Shown piece by piece: positions 1-5,452 of a DNA stretch of 6,910 bases. The notes beneath the pieces are model-generated. The model did not search any database. It had not been told where the DNA came from and saw nothing but the letters and a program-made list of their open reading frames with translations. This DNA is from an uncultured Halomicronema sp. (GTDB taxonomy: Bacteria > Cyanobacteriota > Cyanobacteriia > Phormidesmidales > Phormidesmidaceae). The stretch covers positions 1-6,910 of the forward strand of contig CALCPB010000996.1 of assembly GCA_937897665.1 (NCBI GenBank). The letters are read 5' to 3'. The translations under genes and the position numbers were made by a program. Position 1 is the first letter of the stretch. The number at the start of each line of letters is the position of its first letter.

Positions 1-104
1 CTGGAGAACAACAGCCCGAGCACAAATACCAGCAACAGTCCCAAGTAGAGAGAGGTGCGGTTGAGCTCGACCGGTTGCTTGTTCGGATTCTGATTCCGAT
101 CCAT
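1..104 (-). CDS. psbL: PsbL, photosystem II small subunit (3' end cut by window edge)
   Basis: The first 34 codons read [20 protein letters not shown] and continue into a hydrophobic helix ([14 protein letters not shown]). This is the PsbL pattern: a charged, Asn/Pro-rich cytoplasmic N-terminus followed by the conserved [14 protein letters not shown] block. PsbL is normally about 38-39 residues, so only about five codons and the stop lie beyond position 1. The protein is a single-span thylakoid subunit at the PSII dimer interface, needed for normal acceptor-side (QA) function and dimer stability. The start is set by a strong ribosome site AGGAG (about 112-116 on this strand), 7 nt before the ATG. 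That site overlaps the psbF stop codon, which suggests coupled translation. psbJ is expected next but is outside the window. Confidence 0.96.
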   Translation of the reverse strand, partial: MDRNQNPNKQPVELNRTSLYLGLLLVFVLGLLFS

Positions 105-114
105 AAAAAGGCTC

Positions 115-246
115 CTATCGTTGTATAAACTGCATTGCCGCGATCGCACCTAGGAAGAAAACACTAGGAACCGCCAAAGTATGAACCGCTAGCCAACGGA
201 CCGTAAAAATAGGATAAACCGTGGGCTCGTTAGGGGCGTTTGTCAT
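115..246 (-). CDS. psbF: PsbF, cytochrome b559 beta subunit
   Basis: A 43-residue protein of the usual PsbF length: [20 protein letters not shown], then [20 protein letters not shown] and IQR. His22 in the [11 protein letters not shown] motif is the axial haem ligand, which pairs with PsbE His23 across the membrane to bind one b-type haem. A single transmembrane helix spans about residues 18-40. Cytochrome b559 sits next to D2 in the PSII reaction centre; it is essential for assembly and is thought to protect against photodamage. The gene is 60 nt downstream of psbE. A modest GGTGA (253-257) precedes the ATG by 6 nt. Only 10 nt separate it from psbL. The Ala-Ile-Ala codons contain a HIP1 octamer (140-147). 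Confidence 0.98.
   Translation of the reverse strand: MTNAPNEPTVYPIFTVRWLAVHTLAVPSVFFLGAIAAMQFIQR
140..147. repeat. HIP1 octamer GCGATCGC (one of six exact copies)
   Basis: Exact GCGATCGC copies are at 140-147 (psbF), 1418-1425 and 1624-1631 (ycf48), 5015-5022 and 5363-5370 (hydrolase), and 5766-5773 (AI-2E-family gene). All lie in coding sequence. Chance predicts far fewer in under 7 kb, and this over-representation is a known trait of many cyanobacterial genomes. None occurs between 1632 and 5014, which covers rubA and ndhCKJ. Confidence 0.9.
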
Positions 247-306
247 GCCAATTCACCAATCTGCTAAAACTTACTAACTCGTTGCTGAGATGATTTTTGG
301 GGTAAA

Positions 307-555
307 CTACTCGCCCAAAAATTCTTTGATCTGTTGCTCCGCTTCGTAGCGGTCAGAGACAATCGGTAGCTCCATCTGATTGCTCTGGTAGTACTCGTTA
401 GGCCGCGGTGTGCCAAACGCATCGTAAGCCAGCCCAGTGCTAACAAACAGCCAACCTGCCACATTTAGGGCCGGAATCGTGATGCTGTGGATCACCCAAT
501 AACGAATACTGGTAATAATGTCGCCAAATGGCCGTTCGCCAGTATCACCTGCCAT
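307..555 (-). CDS. psbE: PsbE, cytochrome b559 alpha subunit
   Basis: An 82-residue protein of standard length with the PsbE hallmarks: N-terminal [15 protein letters not shown], haem-ligand His23 in [11 protein letters not shown], a transmembrane helix over about residues 19-41, and the lumenal [16 protein letters not shown] segment. It forms the haem-binding cytochrome b559 heterodimer with PsbF in the thylakoid membrane and nucleates the D2 module during PSII assembly. The start is supported by GAGG 5 nt upstream of the ATG and by the family N-terminus. A promoter lies about 40 nt upstream (597-625), so psbEFL(J) can be transcribed independently of rubA-ycf48. One oddity is residue 31: Asn occurs in PAL-N-VAGW, where homologues I remember carry Phe (PALFIAGW). 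See findings. Confidence 0.98.
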   Translation of the reverse strand: MAGDTGERPFGDIITSIRYWVIHSITIPALNVAGWLFVSTGLAYDAFGTPRPNEYYQSNQMELPIVSDRYEAEQQIKEFLGE

Positions 556-596
556 ATCAACCTCTCATGTAACGTGTGTATCGATCCGATTTCTAA

Positions 597-625
597 ATGA
601 TACGGAACTCAGGATTCCATCACAA
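597..625 (-). promoter_or_regulatory. Candidate sigma70-type promoter of psbEFLJ
   Basis: On the minus strand, TTGTGA (620-625; 4/6 to TTGACA) is followed after exactly 17 nt by TATCAT (597-602; 5/6 to TATAAT). The predicted start near 590 gives a leader of about 35 nt before the psbE ATG at 555. Spacing, quality and position all fit, and it lies in the 104-bp gap after ycf48. It would let psbEFLJ be made in larger amounts than the upstream assembly-factor genes. This is prediction from sequence only. Confidence 0.6.
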
Positions 626-659
626 GTAAGATTTGTAGTTACGTCATTATTTGCGGGGA

Positions 660-1667
660 TCACGCTGCTTTTTCGGCAGCATATCTCAACAAATAGCCGT
701 TTTGCCCCAAAATGAACCCCTGCTCCGGCGTATTGAAGACGATGCGGTAAAGGTTGGAAGGCGTCTCATTCACATCGGCATCTTTGTACCAGGTCAACCC
801 TGCATCAGGGCTGTAGTAAAGGGTGCCGCTACCGCCCGAAACCCAAAGCTCTTCTGGGGTTTGATAGGCTGCATCCAAAAAGCCCCAACTGCTGACAAAT
901 TCTGGGTTAACGGGTTCTTGCCAATCGTCTTCTTCACCCGTGGGCGAAAACTGAATTTGTCCCCCCCGTTCCAGCAGCCAGAGGCCACCGCTCTGGTCAA
1001 AACCAATATTCTGCAAGCGACGAGAACTTTCGCGATTGTAAGGGTGCCATTCCAACTCACCGGGTTTCCAGAGCGAGTAAAAATTGCCGCGCGATGAGAC
1101 GGCAGCATAGCTGCCATCCGCGTTGCGACTCATGTTACGAACCACGCCGACGGCACCTAGCACCAGTCCTTTCCAATTTTTGCCGGCATCGCGAGTGCGA
1201 TAGATGGCCCCCACATCGGTGGCCAGTTCTGCTTCCTGTGGGGCGAGCGCCGCCACCAAAAAGGGCTTGCCGGGTAGCTGGTCACTCAGGGGCACGCGCT
1301 CCCAGGTGTCGCCGCCATTCGTGGTGTGCAACAAAATTTGCGGTTGGCCCGCGACCCAGCCTTCATCGTCGACAAAGCTGACGGAGGTGAACGTAAAGTT
1401 TTGATCGTCTAAATCCAGCGATCGCTCGTTCCAGGTCTCACCGCCGTCTTGAGTTTCTAAGAGGGTGTTGCGGCTGCCGACCAGCCAACCGTGGTTGCTA
1501 TCGCCCGTGAATGCCACATCCGAGAAGGTGGCCTCCGTATCAATATGGATCATTTCCCAGGGGTTGTTTTCTAGGGTGGGTAGAAAAGCATTGCCGCAGC
1601 CGAAGCACATGAGTGCCACCGCTGCGATCGCCCCAAACTTTCTCAGATGAACTAACAAACCACGCAT
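660..1667 (-). CDS. ycf48: Ycf48 (HCF136 family), photosystem II assembly factor
   Basis: A 335-residue lumenal protein of usual Ycf48 length. It starts with a signal sequence (residues 1-23) ending in CFGC, so Cys24 is the likely lipidated residue. The mature part begins NPWEMIHIDTEATFSDVAF and contains regular propeller/BNR-like repeats with Asp-box-type turns: DGGETW (74-79), NGGDTW (117-122), DAGKNW (160-165), DAGLTW (288-293). Ycf48 folds as a seven-bladed beta-propeller that binds the D1 precursor and helps form the D1-D2 reaction centre. An Arg-rich stretch (R177, R181, R193, R212, R216, R217) matches the region of the known conserved Arg patch. It lies 66 nt after rubA and 104 nt before psbE, the classic assembly cluster. 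The ribosome site is weak (GGA directly before ATG), and I see no closer in-frame start upstream, which hints at dependence on rubA translation or low expression. Confidence 0.96.
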   Translation of the reverse strand: MRGLLVHLRKFGAIAAVALMCFGCGNAFLPTLENNPWEMIHIDTEATFSDVAFTGDSNHGWLVGSRNTLLETQDGGETWNERSLDLDDQNFTFTSVSFVDDEGWVAGQPQILLHTTNGGDTWERVPLSDQLPGKPFLVAALAPQEAELATDVGAIYRTRDAGKNWKGLVLGAVGVVRNMSRNADGSYAAVSSRGNFYSLWKPGELEWHPYNRESSRRLQNIGFDQSGGLWLLERGGQIQFSPTGEEDDWQEPVNPEFVSSWGFLDAAYQTPEELWVSGGSGTLYYSPDAGLTWYKDADVNETPSNLYRIVFNTPEQGFILGQNGYLLRYAAEKAA

Positions 1668-1733
1668 TCCAGATCGACATCCAAAGAGACAACAAAGACC
1701 GAAAATTGACCCATAACCCAGTCGGGGAAAGAG

Positions 1734-2153
1734 CTATCGCAAGCCATAAAGACTCAAGAAGAACAGAAATCCCAGGGCGAGCGCACCGAAGATCAACACA
1801 CTTTTTTGCCCTGGCGTTAAGACGTTGACCCCCAGCCCGTAATTCAGATTTTCCTTAAAGCCTGAAGGGGTGCCAGCTGGCCCAATGTTGGCAAATCGCT
1901 TTTTTTGAGCGCCACACACCGGGCAGCGCCAATTCAGGGGAACATCCTGAAACGGTATCCCAGCAGGAACATTGCCGCGATCGTCCCCCTTGACTGGCTC
2001 ATAGGTATAGCCGCAGGCAAGGCACTCAAACTGATCCATCTCCCTCGGCGTGAGTGGGATCGCCGCCGCCTCGGGCGTTTCCTCAGCTCCCGCTGACTCA
2101 TCACCCGATACGGCCTTGACCTCATCTACTGGTTGATTAGGTTCGGTCGACAT
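1734..2153 (-). CDS. rubA: RubA, membrane-anchored rubredoxin for photosystem assembly
   Basis: A 139-residue protein in three parts. Residues 1-40 are an acidic Glu/Ala/Pro-rich extension, probably disordered. Residues 41-90 are a rubredoxin domain with the Fe(Cys)4 ligands C44-x2-C47 and C77-P-x-C80, plus the conserved Tyr-Tyr pair region and IPFQDVPLNWRCPVCG. After a linker, residues about 118-137 form one transmembrane helix (SVLIFGALALGFLFFLSLYG). Tail-anchored rubredoxins of this type are specific to oxygenic phototrophs, where they are needed for photosystem I assembly and early D1-D2 association in PSII; electron transfer through the iron site is presumed. The ATG is preceded by AAGGGGAA about 9 nt upstream. 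It is first in the minus-strand cluster rubA-ycf48-psbEFL and diverges from ndhC. Rubredoxin identity is certain; the assembly role rests on family knowledge and on the ycf48/psbE neighbours. Confidence 0.96.
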   Translation of the reverse strand: MSTEPNQPVDEVKAVSGDESAGAEETPEAAAIPLTPREMDQFECLACGYTYEPVKGDDRGNVPAGIPFQDVPLNWRCPVCGAQKKRFANIGPAGTPSGFKENLNYGLGVNVLTPGQKSVLIFGALALGFLFFLSLYGLR

Positions 2154-2245
2154 AGCGGTGTTCCCCTTAGCTAATTAACGCTGCCTCAACCAGCCTGCGG
2201 ATATCTGTCAAGCATCCGTCAGGCAAAGCTTTCCACAAAAATGAA

Positions 2246-2269
2246 ATAATTGTTACCAATTATGACATA
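2246..2269. promoter_or_regulatory. Operator-like dyad and HLR1-like repeat at the rubA promoter
   Basis: ATAATTG-N4-CAATTAT (2246-2263) is a perfect 7-bp inverted repeat around TTAC. Overlapping it on the plus strand is GTTACCAA-TT-ATGACATA (2252-2269). This resembles the HLR1 element, two imperfect copies of (G/T)TTACA(T/A)(T/A) two bases apart, with 7/8 and 6/8 matches. On the minus strand the same segment contains CATAAT (2259-2264), a 5/6 -10 box placed for a rubA start near 2252, though I find no matching -35. A regulator bound here would cover the rubA core promoter. RpaB, the response regulator that binds HLR1, is a candidate; this is inference. Confidence 0.4.
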
Positions 2270-2399
2270 GAACGTTTCTTGACCCCGTCTCTCCCTGACT
2301 TTTCCCGCCGGGCGCAACGACAAGGCCGCCTGGTTCAGCTCCGTCATCTCTCCCGTCCGTGCCACAGCAAACCCTATAGAAACCCTAAGAAAAATTGAA

Positions 2400-2419
2400 C
2401 TTCAGAGTCGGTTCTGAAG
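2400..2419. promoter_or_regulatory. Inverted repeat upstream of the ndhC promoter
   Basis: CTTCAGA-GTCGGT-TCTGAAG is a perfect 7-bp dyad (8 with an inner G-T pair). It lies immediately upstream of the -35 position of the predicted ndhC promoter, roughly -57 to -37 from the expected start. There is no T-run after it on either strand, so it is not a terminator. An operator or activator site is the more natural reading. The binding protein is unknown. Confidence 0.4.
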
Positions 2420-2420
2420 C

Positions 2421-2449
2421 TCTACGGAATGTAAACTAAGGTAGATAAT
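2421..2449 (+). promoter_or_regulatory. Candidate ndhCKJ promoter overlapped by an HLR1-like motif
   Basis: GATAAT (2444-2449) is a 5/6 match to the -10 consensus. The hexamer 17 nt upstream, TCTACG (2421-2426), matches TTGACA at only 3/6, so an activator may be needed. The start would be near 2456, giving a leader of about 35 nt. On the minus strand, 2445-2428 reads TCTACCTT-AG-TTTACATT. That is 6/8 plus 8/8 to the HLR1 half-site (G/T)TTACA(T/A)(T/A) at the correct two-base spacing, covering the -10/-35 spacer. A regulator bound there would be placed to repress. Confidence 0.4.
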
Positions 2450-2490
2450 GCATACACTACGACCTATGCAGCTGTGAATGAGGACAGGCA

Positions 2491-2853
2491 GTGTTTGTTT
2501 TAGACGGGTACGAATACCTATTAGTATTTCTTCTCCTCTGTAGCTCCGTTCCGGTTTTGGCTTTGGGGATTGCCTATTTCCTCCGGCCCAAGCGAGAGGG
2601 CGCTAGCCGCAAAACGACTTACGAATCCGGCATGGAGCCGATTGGCGGCGCTTGGATTCAGTTCAATATCCGCTATTACATGTTTGCCTTGGTTTTTGTC
2701 ATCTTCGATGTAGAAACCGTTTTCCTCTATCCCTGGGCAGTTGCCTTCAATCAGCTGGGGCTTCTAGCCTTTGTTGAGGCTTTAATCTTTATTGGGATTC
2801 TCGTGGTGGGTCTTGTTTATGCTTGGAGAAAAGGAGCATTGGAATGGTCATGA
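2491..2853 (+). CDS. ndhC: NdhC, NAD(P)H-quinone oxidoreductase subunit 3
   Basis: A 120-residue membrane protein of exact family length, homologous to complex I NuoA/ND3. The start is GTG, giving [16 protein letters not shown] as in other NdhC proteins; GAGGA (2480-2484) lies 6 nt upstream and supports it. Three membrane helices are visible at about 9-31, 62-82 and 90-110. The signature segment runs from [20 protein letters not shown] (44-63) through [12 protein letters not shown] (72-83), including the helix-1/2 loop that reaches the quinone site. NdhC sits at the junction of the membrane and peripheral arms of cyanobacterial NDH-1, used in respiration, cyclic electron flow around PSI and CO2 uptake. 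It is first in the ndhC-ndhK-ndhJ operon and overlaps ndhK. Confidence 0.98.
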   Translation: MFVLDGYEYLLVFLLLCSSVPVLALGIAYFLRPKREGASRKTTYESGMEPIGGAWIQFNIRYYMFALVFVIFDVETVFLYPWAVAFNQLGLLAFVEALIFIGILVVGLVYAWRKGALEWS

Positions 2854-3584
2854 ATCCTCAAGGAAAAGCACCCATGTTGGCTCCTGATGAGCGGCTAGCA
2901 AATCCTATCGGCACGCCTACGGTGACTCAGGATTTGTCGGAAAACGTCATTCTGACCACTGTCGACGACCTCTACAACTGGACTCGGTTGTCGAGCTTGT
3001 TTCCGATGCTGTACGGTACCGCCTGCTGTTTTATCGAATTTGCAGCCCTGATTGGCTCGCGATTTGATTTTGACCGGTTTGGTCTGCTACCTAGAGCCTC
3101 TCCGCGACAAGCCGATCTGATCATTACAGCCGGCACCGTCACGATGAAGATGGCCCCGGCCCTGATCAGACTTTACGAGCAGATGCCAGATCCTAAATAC
3201 GTCATTGCGATGGGTGCCTGCACCATTACAGGTGGCATGTTCAGCATGGATTCTCCCACCGCTGTACGAGGCGTTGATAAGCTCATTCCCGTCGATGTTT
3301 ATATCCCGGGCTGTCCCCCGCGTCCAGAGGCGATCTTTGATGCCATCATCAAGCTGCGCAAAAAGATTTCGACCGAATCGTGGGCAGATCAAGCCAGTCT
3401 GGGTCAAACTCACCGGTATCATGCTGTGAAGCACGAGTTAAAGTCGGTTGTTCCCATTTTGACCGGTAAATATCTGCAGATGGGTACCCATGAGGCGCCG
3501 CCTAAGGAGTTGATGGCCGCTATGGGGATGCCGATGTCTGCGGCCTCCCCAGAAGCCGTGAAGCAGGAGGAAACGAATGGCTGA
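2844..3584 (+). CDS. ndhK: NdhK, NAD(P)H-quinone oxidoreductase N2 cluster subunit
   Basis: A 246-residue homologue of complex I NuoB/PSST, carrying the terminal [4Fe-4S] cluster N2 that passes electrons to plastoquinone. Candidate ligands are the tandem Cys61-Cys62 in GTACCFIEF, Cys126 in GACTITGG and Cys157 in [10 protein letters not shown]. The conserved core is about residues 30-180; the C-terminal tail about 180-246 is the variable cyanobacterial extension. I chose ATG 2844 because GGAG (2833-2836) is 7 nt upstream. Alternatives are ATG 2850, which makes an ATGA overlap with the ndhC stop, and TTG 2823, which lacks support. The chosen start overlaps ndhC by 10 nt; the 3' end overlaps ndhJ by 8 nt. 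It is a peripheral-arm subunit on the cytoplasmic face of the thylakoid. Confidence 0.97.
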   Translation: MVMNPQGKAPMLAPDERLANPIGTPTVTQDLSENVILTTVDDLYNWTRLSSLFPMLYGTACCFIEFAALIGSRFDFDRFGLLPRASPRQADLIITAGTVTMKMAPALIRLYEQMPDPKYVIAMGACTITGGMFSMDSPTAVRGVDKLIPVDVYIPGCPPRPEAIFDAIIKLRKKISTESWADQASLGQTHRYHAVKHELKSVVPILTGKYLQMGTHEAPPKELMAAMGMPMSAASPEAVKQEETNG

Positions 3585-4110
3585 AGATCAATCAACGTCC
3601 GAGAATGCAACTGCTGAGGAAGGTGCGATCATCGAGGCTGGACCGGTTTCTAAGTGGCTTACGGAAAACGGCTTTGGTCATGATTCTCTGGCCCCTGATC
3701 ATTTGGGCATTGAGGTGTTGACAGTCGAACCTCAGTTTTTGATCCCTGTTTGTACGGCTCTGTTTGCTTACGGGTTTAACTATTTGCAATGTCAAGGGGC
3801 CTATGACGAAGGGCCGGGCAAGCAACTCGTCAGCTTTTATCATCTGACTAAGGTCAGTGATAATGCGACTGATCCTGAAGAAGTGCGCGTTAAAGTTTTC
3901 CTGCCGAGAGATAACCCGAGCCTGCCTTCGGTCTATTGGATCTGGAAAGCCGCAGATTGGCAGGAGCGCGAAAGCTACGACATGTACGGCATCATTTATG
4001 AGGGGCATCCGAACCTCAAGCGCTTGTTGATGCCCGAAGATTGGGTCGGTTGGCCGCTGCGCAAAGACTACGTGTCGCCTGACTTCTACGAGCTTCAGGA
4101 TGCTTACTAG
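3577..4110 (+). CDS. ndhJ: NdhJ, NAD(P)H-quinone oxidoreductase 30-kDa subunit
   Basis: A 177-residue protein matching the NuoC/30-kDa complex I family at the usual cyanobacterial NdhJ length. The family signature occupies residues 129-165: [11 protein letters not shown], then [18 protein letters not shown] and LRKDY. The first ~20 residues are acidic and low-complexity. NdhJ has no cofactor; it packs against NdhH/NdhK in the hydrophilic arm. A full-consensus ribosome site AGGAGG (3565-3570) sits 6 nt before the ATG, inside the end of ndhK, and the two genes overlap by 8 nt. Such a strong site would ensure good translation of the last operon gene. It is followed by a strong terminator 27 nt after the stop. 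Confidence 0.98.
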   Translation: MAEDQSTSENATAEEGAIIEAGPVSKWLTENGFGHDSLAPDHLGIEVLTVEPQFLIPVCTALFAYGFNYLQCQGAYDEGPGKQLVSFYHLTKVSDNATDPEEVRVKVFLPRDNPSLPSVYWIWKAADWQERESYDMYGIIYEGHPNLKRLLMPEDWVGWPLRKDYVSPDFYELQDAY

Positions 4111-4136
4111 ATTGACAAGCGAATAGGTTGATTCTG

Positions 4137-4172
4137 ACGGAGCGTAAGCAGTGGCTACGCTCCGTTTTGTTT
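4137..4172 (+). terminator. Rho-independent terminator of the ndhCKJ operon
   Basis: A perfect 10-bp stem, ACGGAGCGTA (4137-4146) with TACGCTCCGT (4156-4165), encloses a 9-nt loop and runs directly into TTTTGTTT. It begins 27 nt after the ndhJ stop. The T-run is present only on the plus strand, so it serves ndhJ and not the converging hydrolase gene, for which I see no comparable terminator in 4173-4251. Confidence 0.9.
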
Positions 4173-4251
4173 GCTGGTAGGTAGAGGATGGCCTGAATCC
4201 GACTCAAAAAAGTTGTGCGAAACCGAGGCGCGATCTCCTGAAAGGCATCGG

Positions 4252-5412
4252 CTATGGCTCGATCAGACTGCTCACGAGTATGTTGGGAATCACTGAGTCA
4301 TCCCAGGTTGCCGGTTGTTCGCCGATGCGAACGATAACCAGCGATTGAGAGGGCACGACAAAGACCCTTTGGAGTCCTCGACCATCGAGTAAAAAGGTGG
4401 CAGCCGCCAGAAACGGGACTGTTGCCGCAGTGTCGACGTTGGGGTGGTCGGGGGTGCGGGCTGCGACCCAGATATGTTTGCCGAAGGTTGCTTCTAATGG
4501 TGAAGGGGTCAGCATCTCTGTGATCCAGTTGGCGGCGATAATGCGGGTGTTGGCAAACTGACCCTGATGGAGCAGCATTTGGCCGACTCTCGCCCAATCG
4601 CGAGCCGTGGCGAAAAAGCAGCAAAAGGTTTTGGCCATCCCGTTGGGGCGATCGAGCCAGACTGCTGCATCTTGAGCTGCCAACGGCTGCCACAATTGCG
4701 AAGATAGGTAGTCGCTATAGGCCATGCCCGTCGCCCGCTGCAGCACGACCGCGAGAATTTGACTATTGACGTTGTTGTATTCAAAAACTTGTCCTGGCGG
4801 CTTGACGCTGGGCACCTTAAGGGCAGTTTTCTCAACGGTAGAGCCGACATAGAGTTGCACGAGATCAGACAGGGGGCTGCTGGTACTGTCTTCGTTACGC
4901 AGGCCTGACTGCATATAGAGCAAGTCTTTAAGCGTAATCTGATTACGTTCGTCTCGACGCCATTCGGGTAGATAGTTAGCCGCCACTTCGTCCAGTGAGG
5001 TAATCGAACCTTCCGCGATCGCCTGACCAATCAAGAGCCCGACGAGGCTTTTGGACATCGACATCGCATTGAACCTCGACGTTTGGTCATACCCTTGCCA
5101 GTATTGTTCCAACACAATGGCGTCTCGATGCATGACGATGAGCCCGGTCGAATTGCGGGTGGCGGCATACTCTGAGACTTGCTGCAGGGCCTCCGCAAAC
5201 TCTGGTGATGGCGCTGCCGTTGCCATCGGTAACGCAGTTTGATACCGTCCAGCGACTGGGGCCAGGGGGCGATACCACTCGACTGCCATGATGGGCGCGT
5301 CGGGATACGTCGCCGCTCGGGAAACCAGTCGCCAATCCACCAGCGTCAGCATGACTGTCAGGGCGATCGCCATGACTAAGAGGATGCGTTTGTAGAGATG
5401 ACGTCGAAGCAT
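4252..5412 (-). CDS. Membrane-anchored serine hydrolase, beta-lactamase/NylB-like family
   Basis: A 386-residue protein of the class C beta-lactamase-related superfamily (PF00144 type). N-terminal RRHLYKR followed by a hydrophobic stretch (about 9-25) is a signal anchor or uncleaved signal peptide, so the catalytic domain is likely periplasmic or lumenal. The nucleophile motif is S118-M-S-K121 (SxxK), the second motif Y212-N-N214 (YxN). The C-terminal segment DGRGLQRVFVVPSQSLVIVR (343-362) fits the third-motif region of 6-aminohexanoate-dimer-hydrolase/esterase-like members better than a KTG triad. ATARDWARVGQMLL (268-281) is also family-typical. Such proteins are esterases, amidases, D-aminopeptidases or peptidoglycan enzymes; the substrate cannot be told from sequence. 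No ribosome site precedes the ATG. It converges with ndhJ and diverges from the AI-2E-family gene. Confidence 0.88.
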   Translation of the reverse strand: MLRRHLYKRILLVMAIALTVMLTLVDWRLVSRAATYPDAPIMAVEWYRPLAPVAGRYQTALPMATAAPSPEFAEALQQVSEYAATRNSTGLIVMHRDAIVLEQYWQGYDQTSRFNAMSMSKSLVGLLIGQAIAEGSITSLDEVAANYLPEWRRDERNQITLKDLLYMQSGLRNEDSTSSPLSDLVQLYVGSTVEKTALKVPSVKPPGQVFEYNNVNSQILAVVLQRATGMAYSDYLSSQLWQPLAAQDAAVWLDRPNGMAKTFCCFFATARDWARVGQMLLHQGQFANTRIIAANWITEMLTPSPLEATFGKHIWVAARTPDHPNVDTAATVPFLAAATFLLDGRGLQRVFVVPSQSLVIVRIGEQPATWDDSVIPNILVSSLIEP

Positions 5413-5424
5413 AAGAGCCGAATA

Positions 5425-5452
5425 AGTATGGTTTAGCGTTCAAAAGTCGCAA
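5425..5452 (-). promoter_or_regulatory. Weak promoter candidate for the serine hydrolase
   Basis: On the minus strand TTGCGA (5447-5452; 4/6) and CATACT (5425-5430; 4/6) are 16 nt apart. A start about 7 nt beyond the -10 would fall near 5418, leaving only ~6 nt before the ATG at 5412. That would make a nearly leaderless message, in line with the missing ribosome site. Both hexamers are weak, so this may be chance. Confidence 0.25.

Larger units (their letters stand above)
2154..2490. promoter_or_regulatory. Divergent control region between rubA and ndhC
   Basis: This 337-bp gap has no credible gene. It must hold promoters for rubA (minus) and ndhC (plus). Visible elements are a perfect dyad at 2246-2263, a second dyad at 2400-2419, a -10-like CATAAT for rubA (minus, 2259-2264), a -10-like GATAAT for ndhC (2444-2449), and two HLR1-like repeats (2252-2269 plus, 2428-2445 minus). 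The middle (about 2275-2375) is pyrimidine-rich on the plus strand and shows no stable hairpin or structured-RNA signature that I can recognise. Confidence 0.7.

Noticed and set aside
566..582. HLR1-like half-site GTTACATG on the minus strand in the psbE leader, with a similar GATACACA next to it
   Set aside because: The two copies are one base apart instead of two, and the second match is poor. Not convincing as an RpaB site.
651..1404. Several open frames on the plus strand across ycf48 (for example 651-1097 and 1094-1381)
   Set aside because: They lie antisense to the well-supported ycf48, give Arg/Pro/His-rich products without family features, and lack ribosome sites.
2252..2266. Possible NtcA site (GTA-N8-TAC) at GTTACCAATTATGAC
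   Set aside because: The outer GT and AC are 11 nt apart, not 10, and the third bases do not match. HLR1 or a plain dyad fits better.
2478..2543. A 21-codon ORF starting ATG AGG ACA, overlapping the start of ndhC in another frame
   Set aside because: It has no ribosome site of its own, its bases double as the ndhC ribosome site, and its product (Arg/Ser-rich) resembles nothing. Most likely chance.
4173..4251. Possible terminator for the minus-strand hydrolase (T6 on the minus strand at 4206-4211)
   Set aside because: No stem longer than about 3 bp directly precedes the T-run, so there is no support for an intrinsic terminator.
4298..5030. Alternative minus-strand frames inside the hydrolase gene
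   Set aside because: They are out-of-frame shadows of the 386-residue hydrolase; their translations are Arg/Ser/Pro-rich and carry no recognisable domain.
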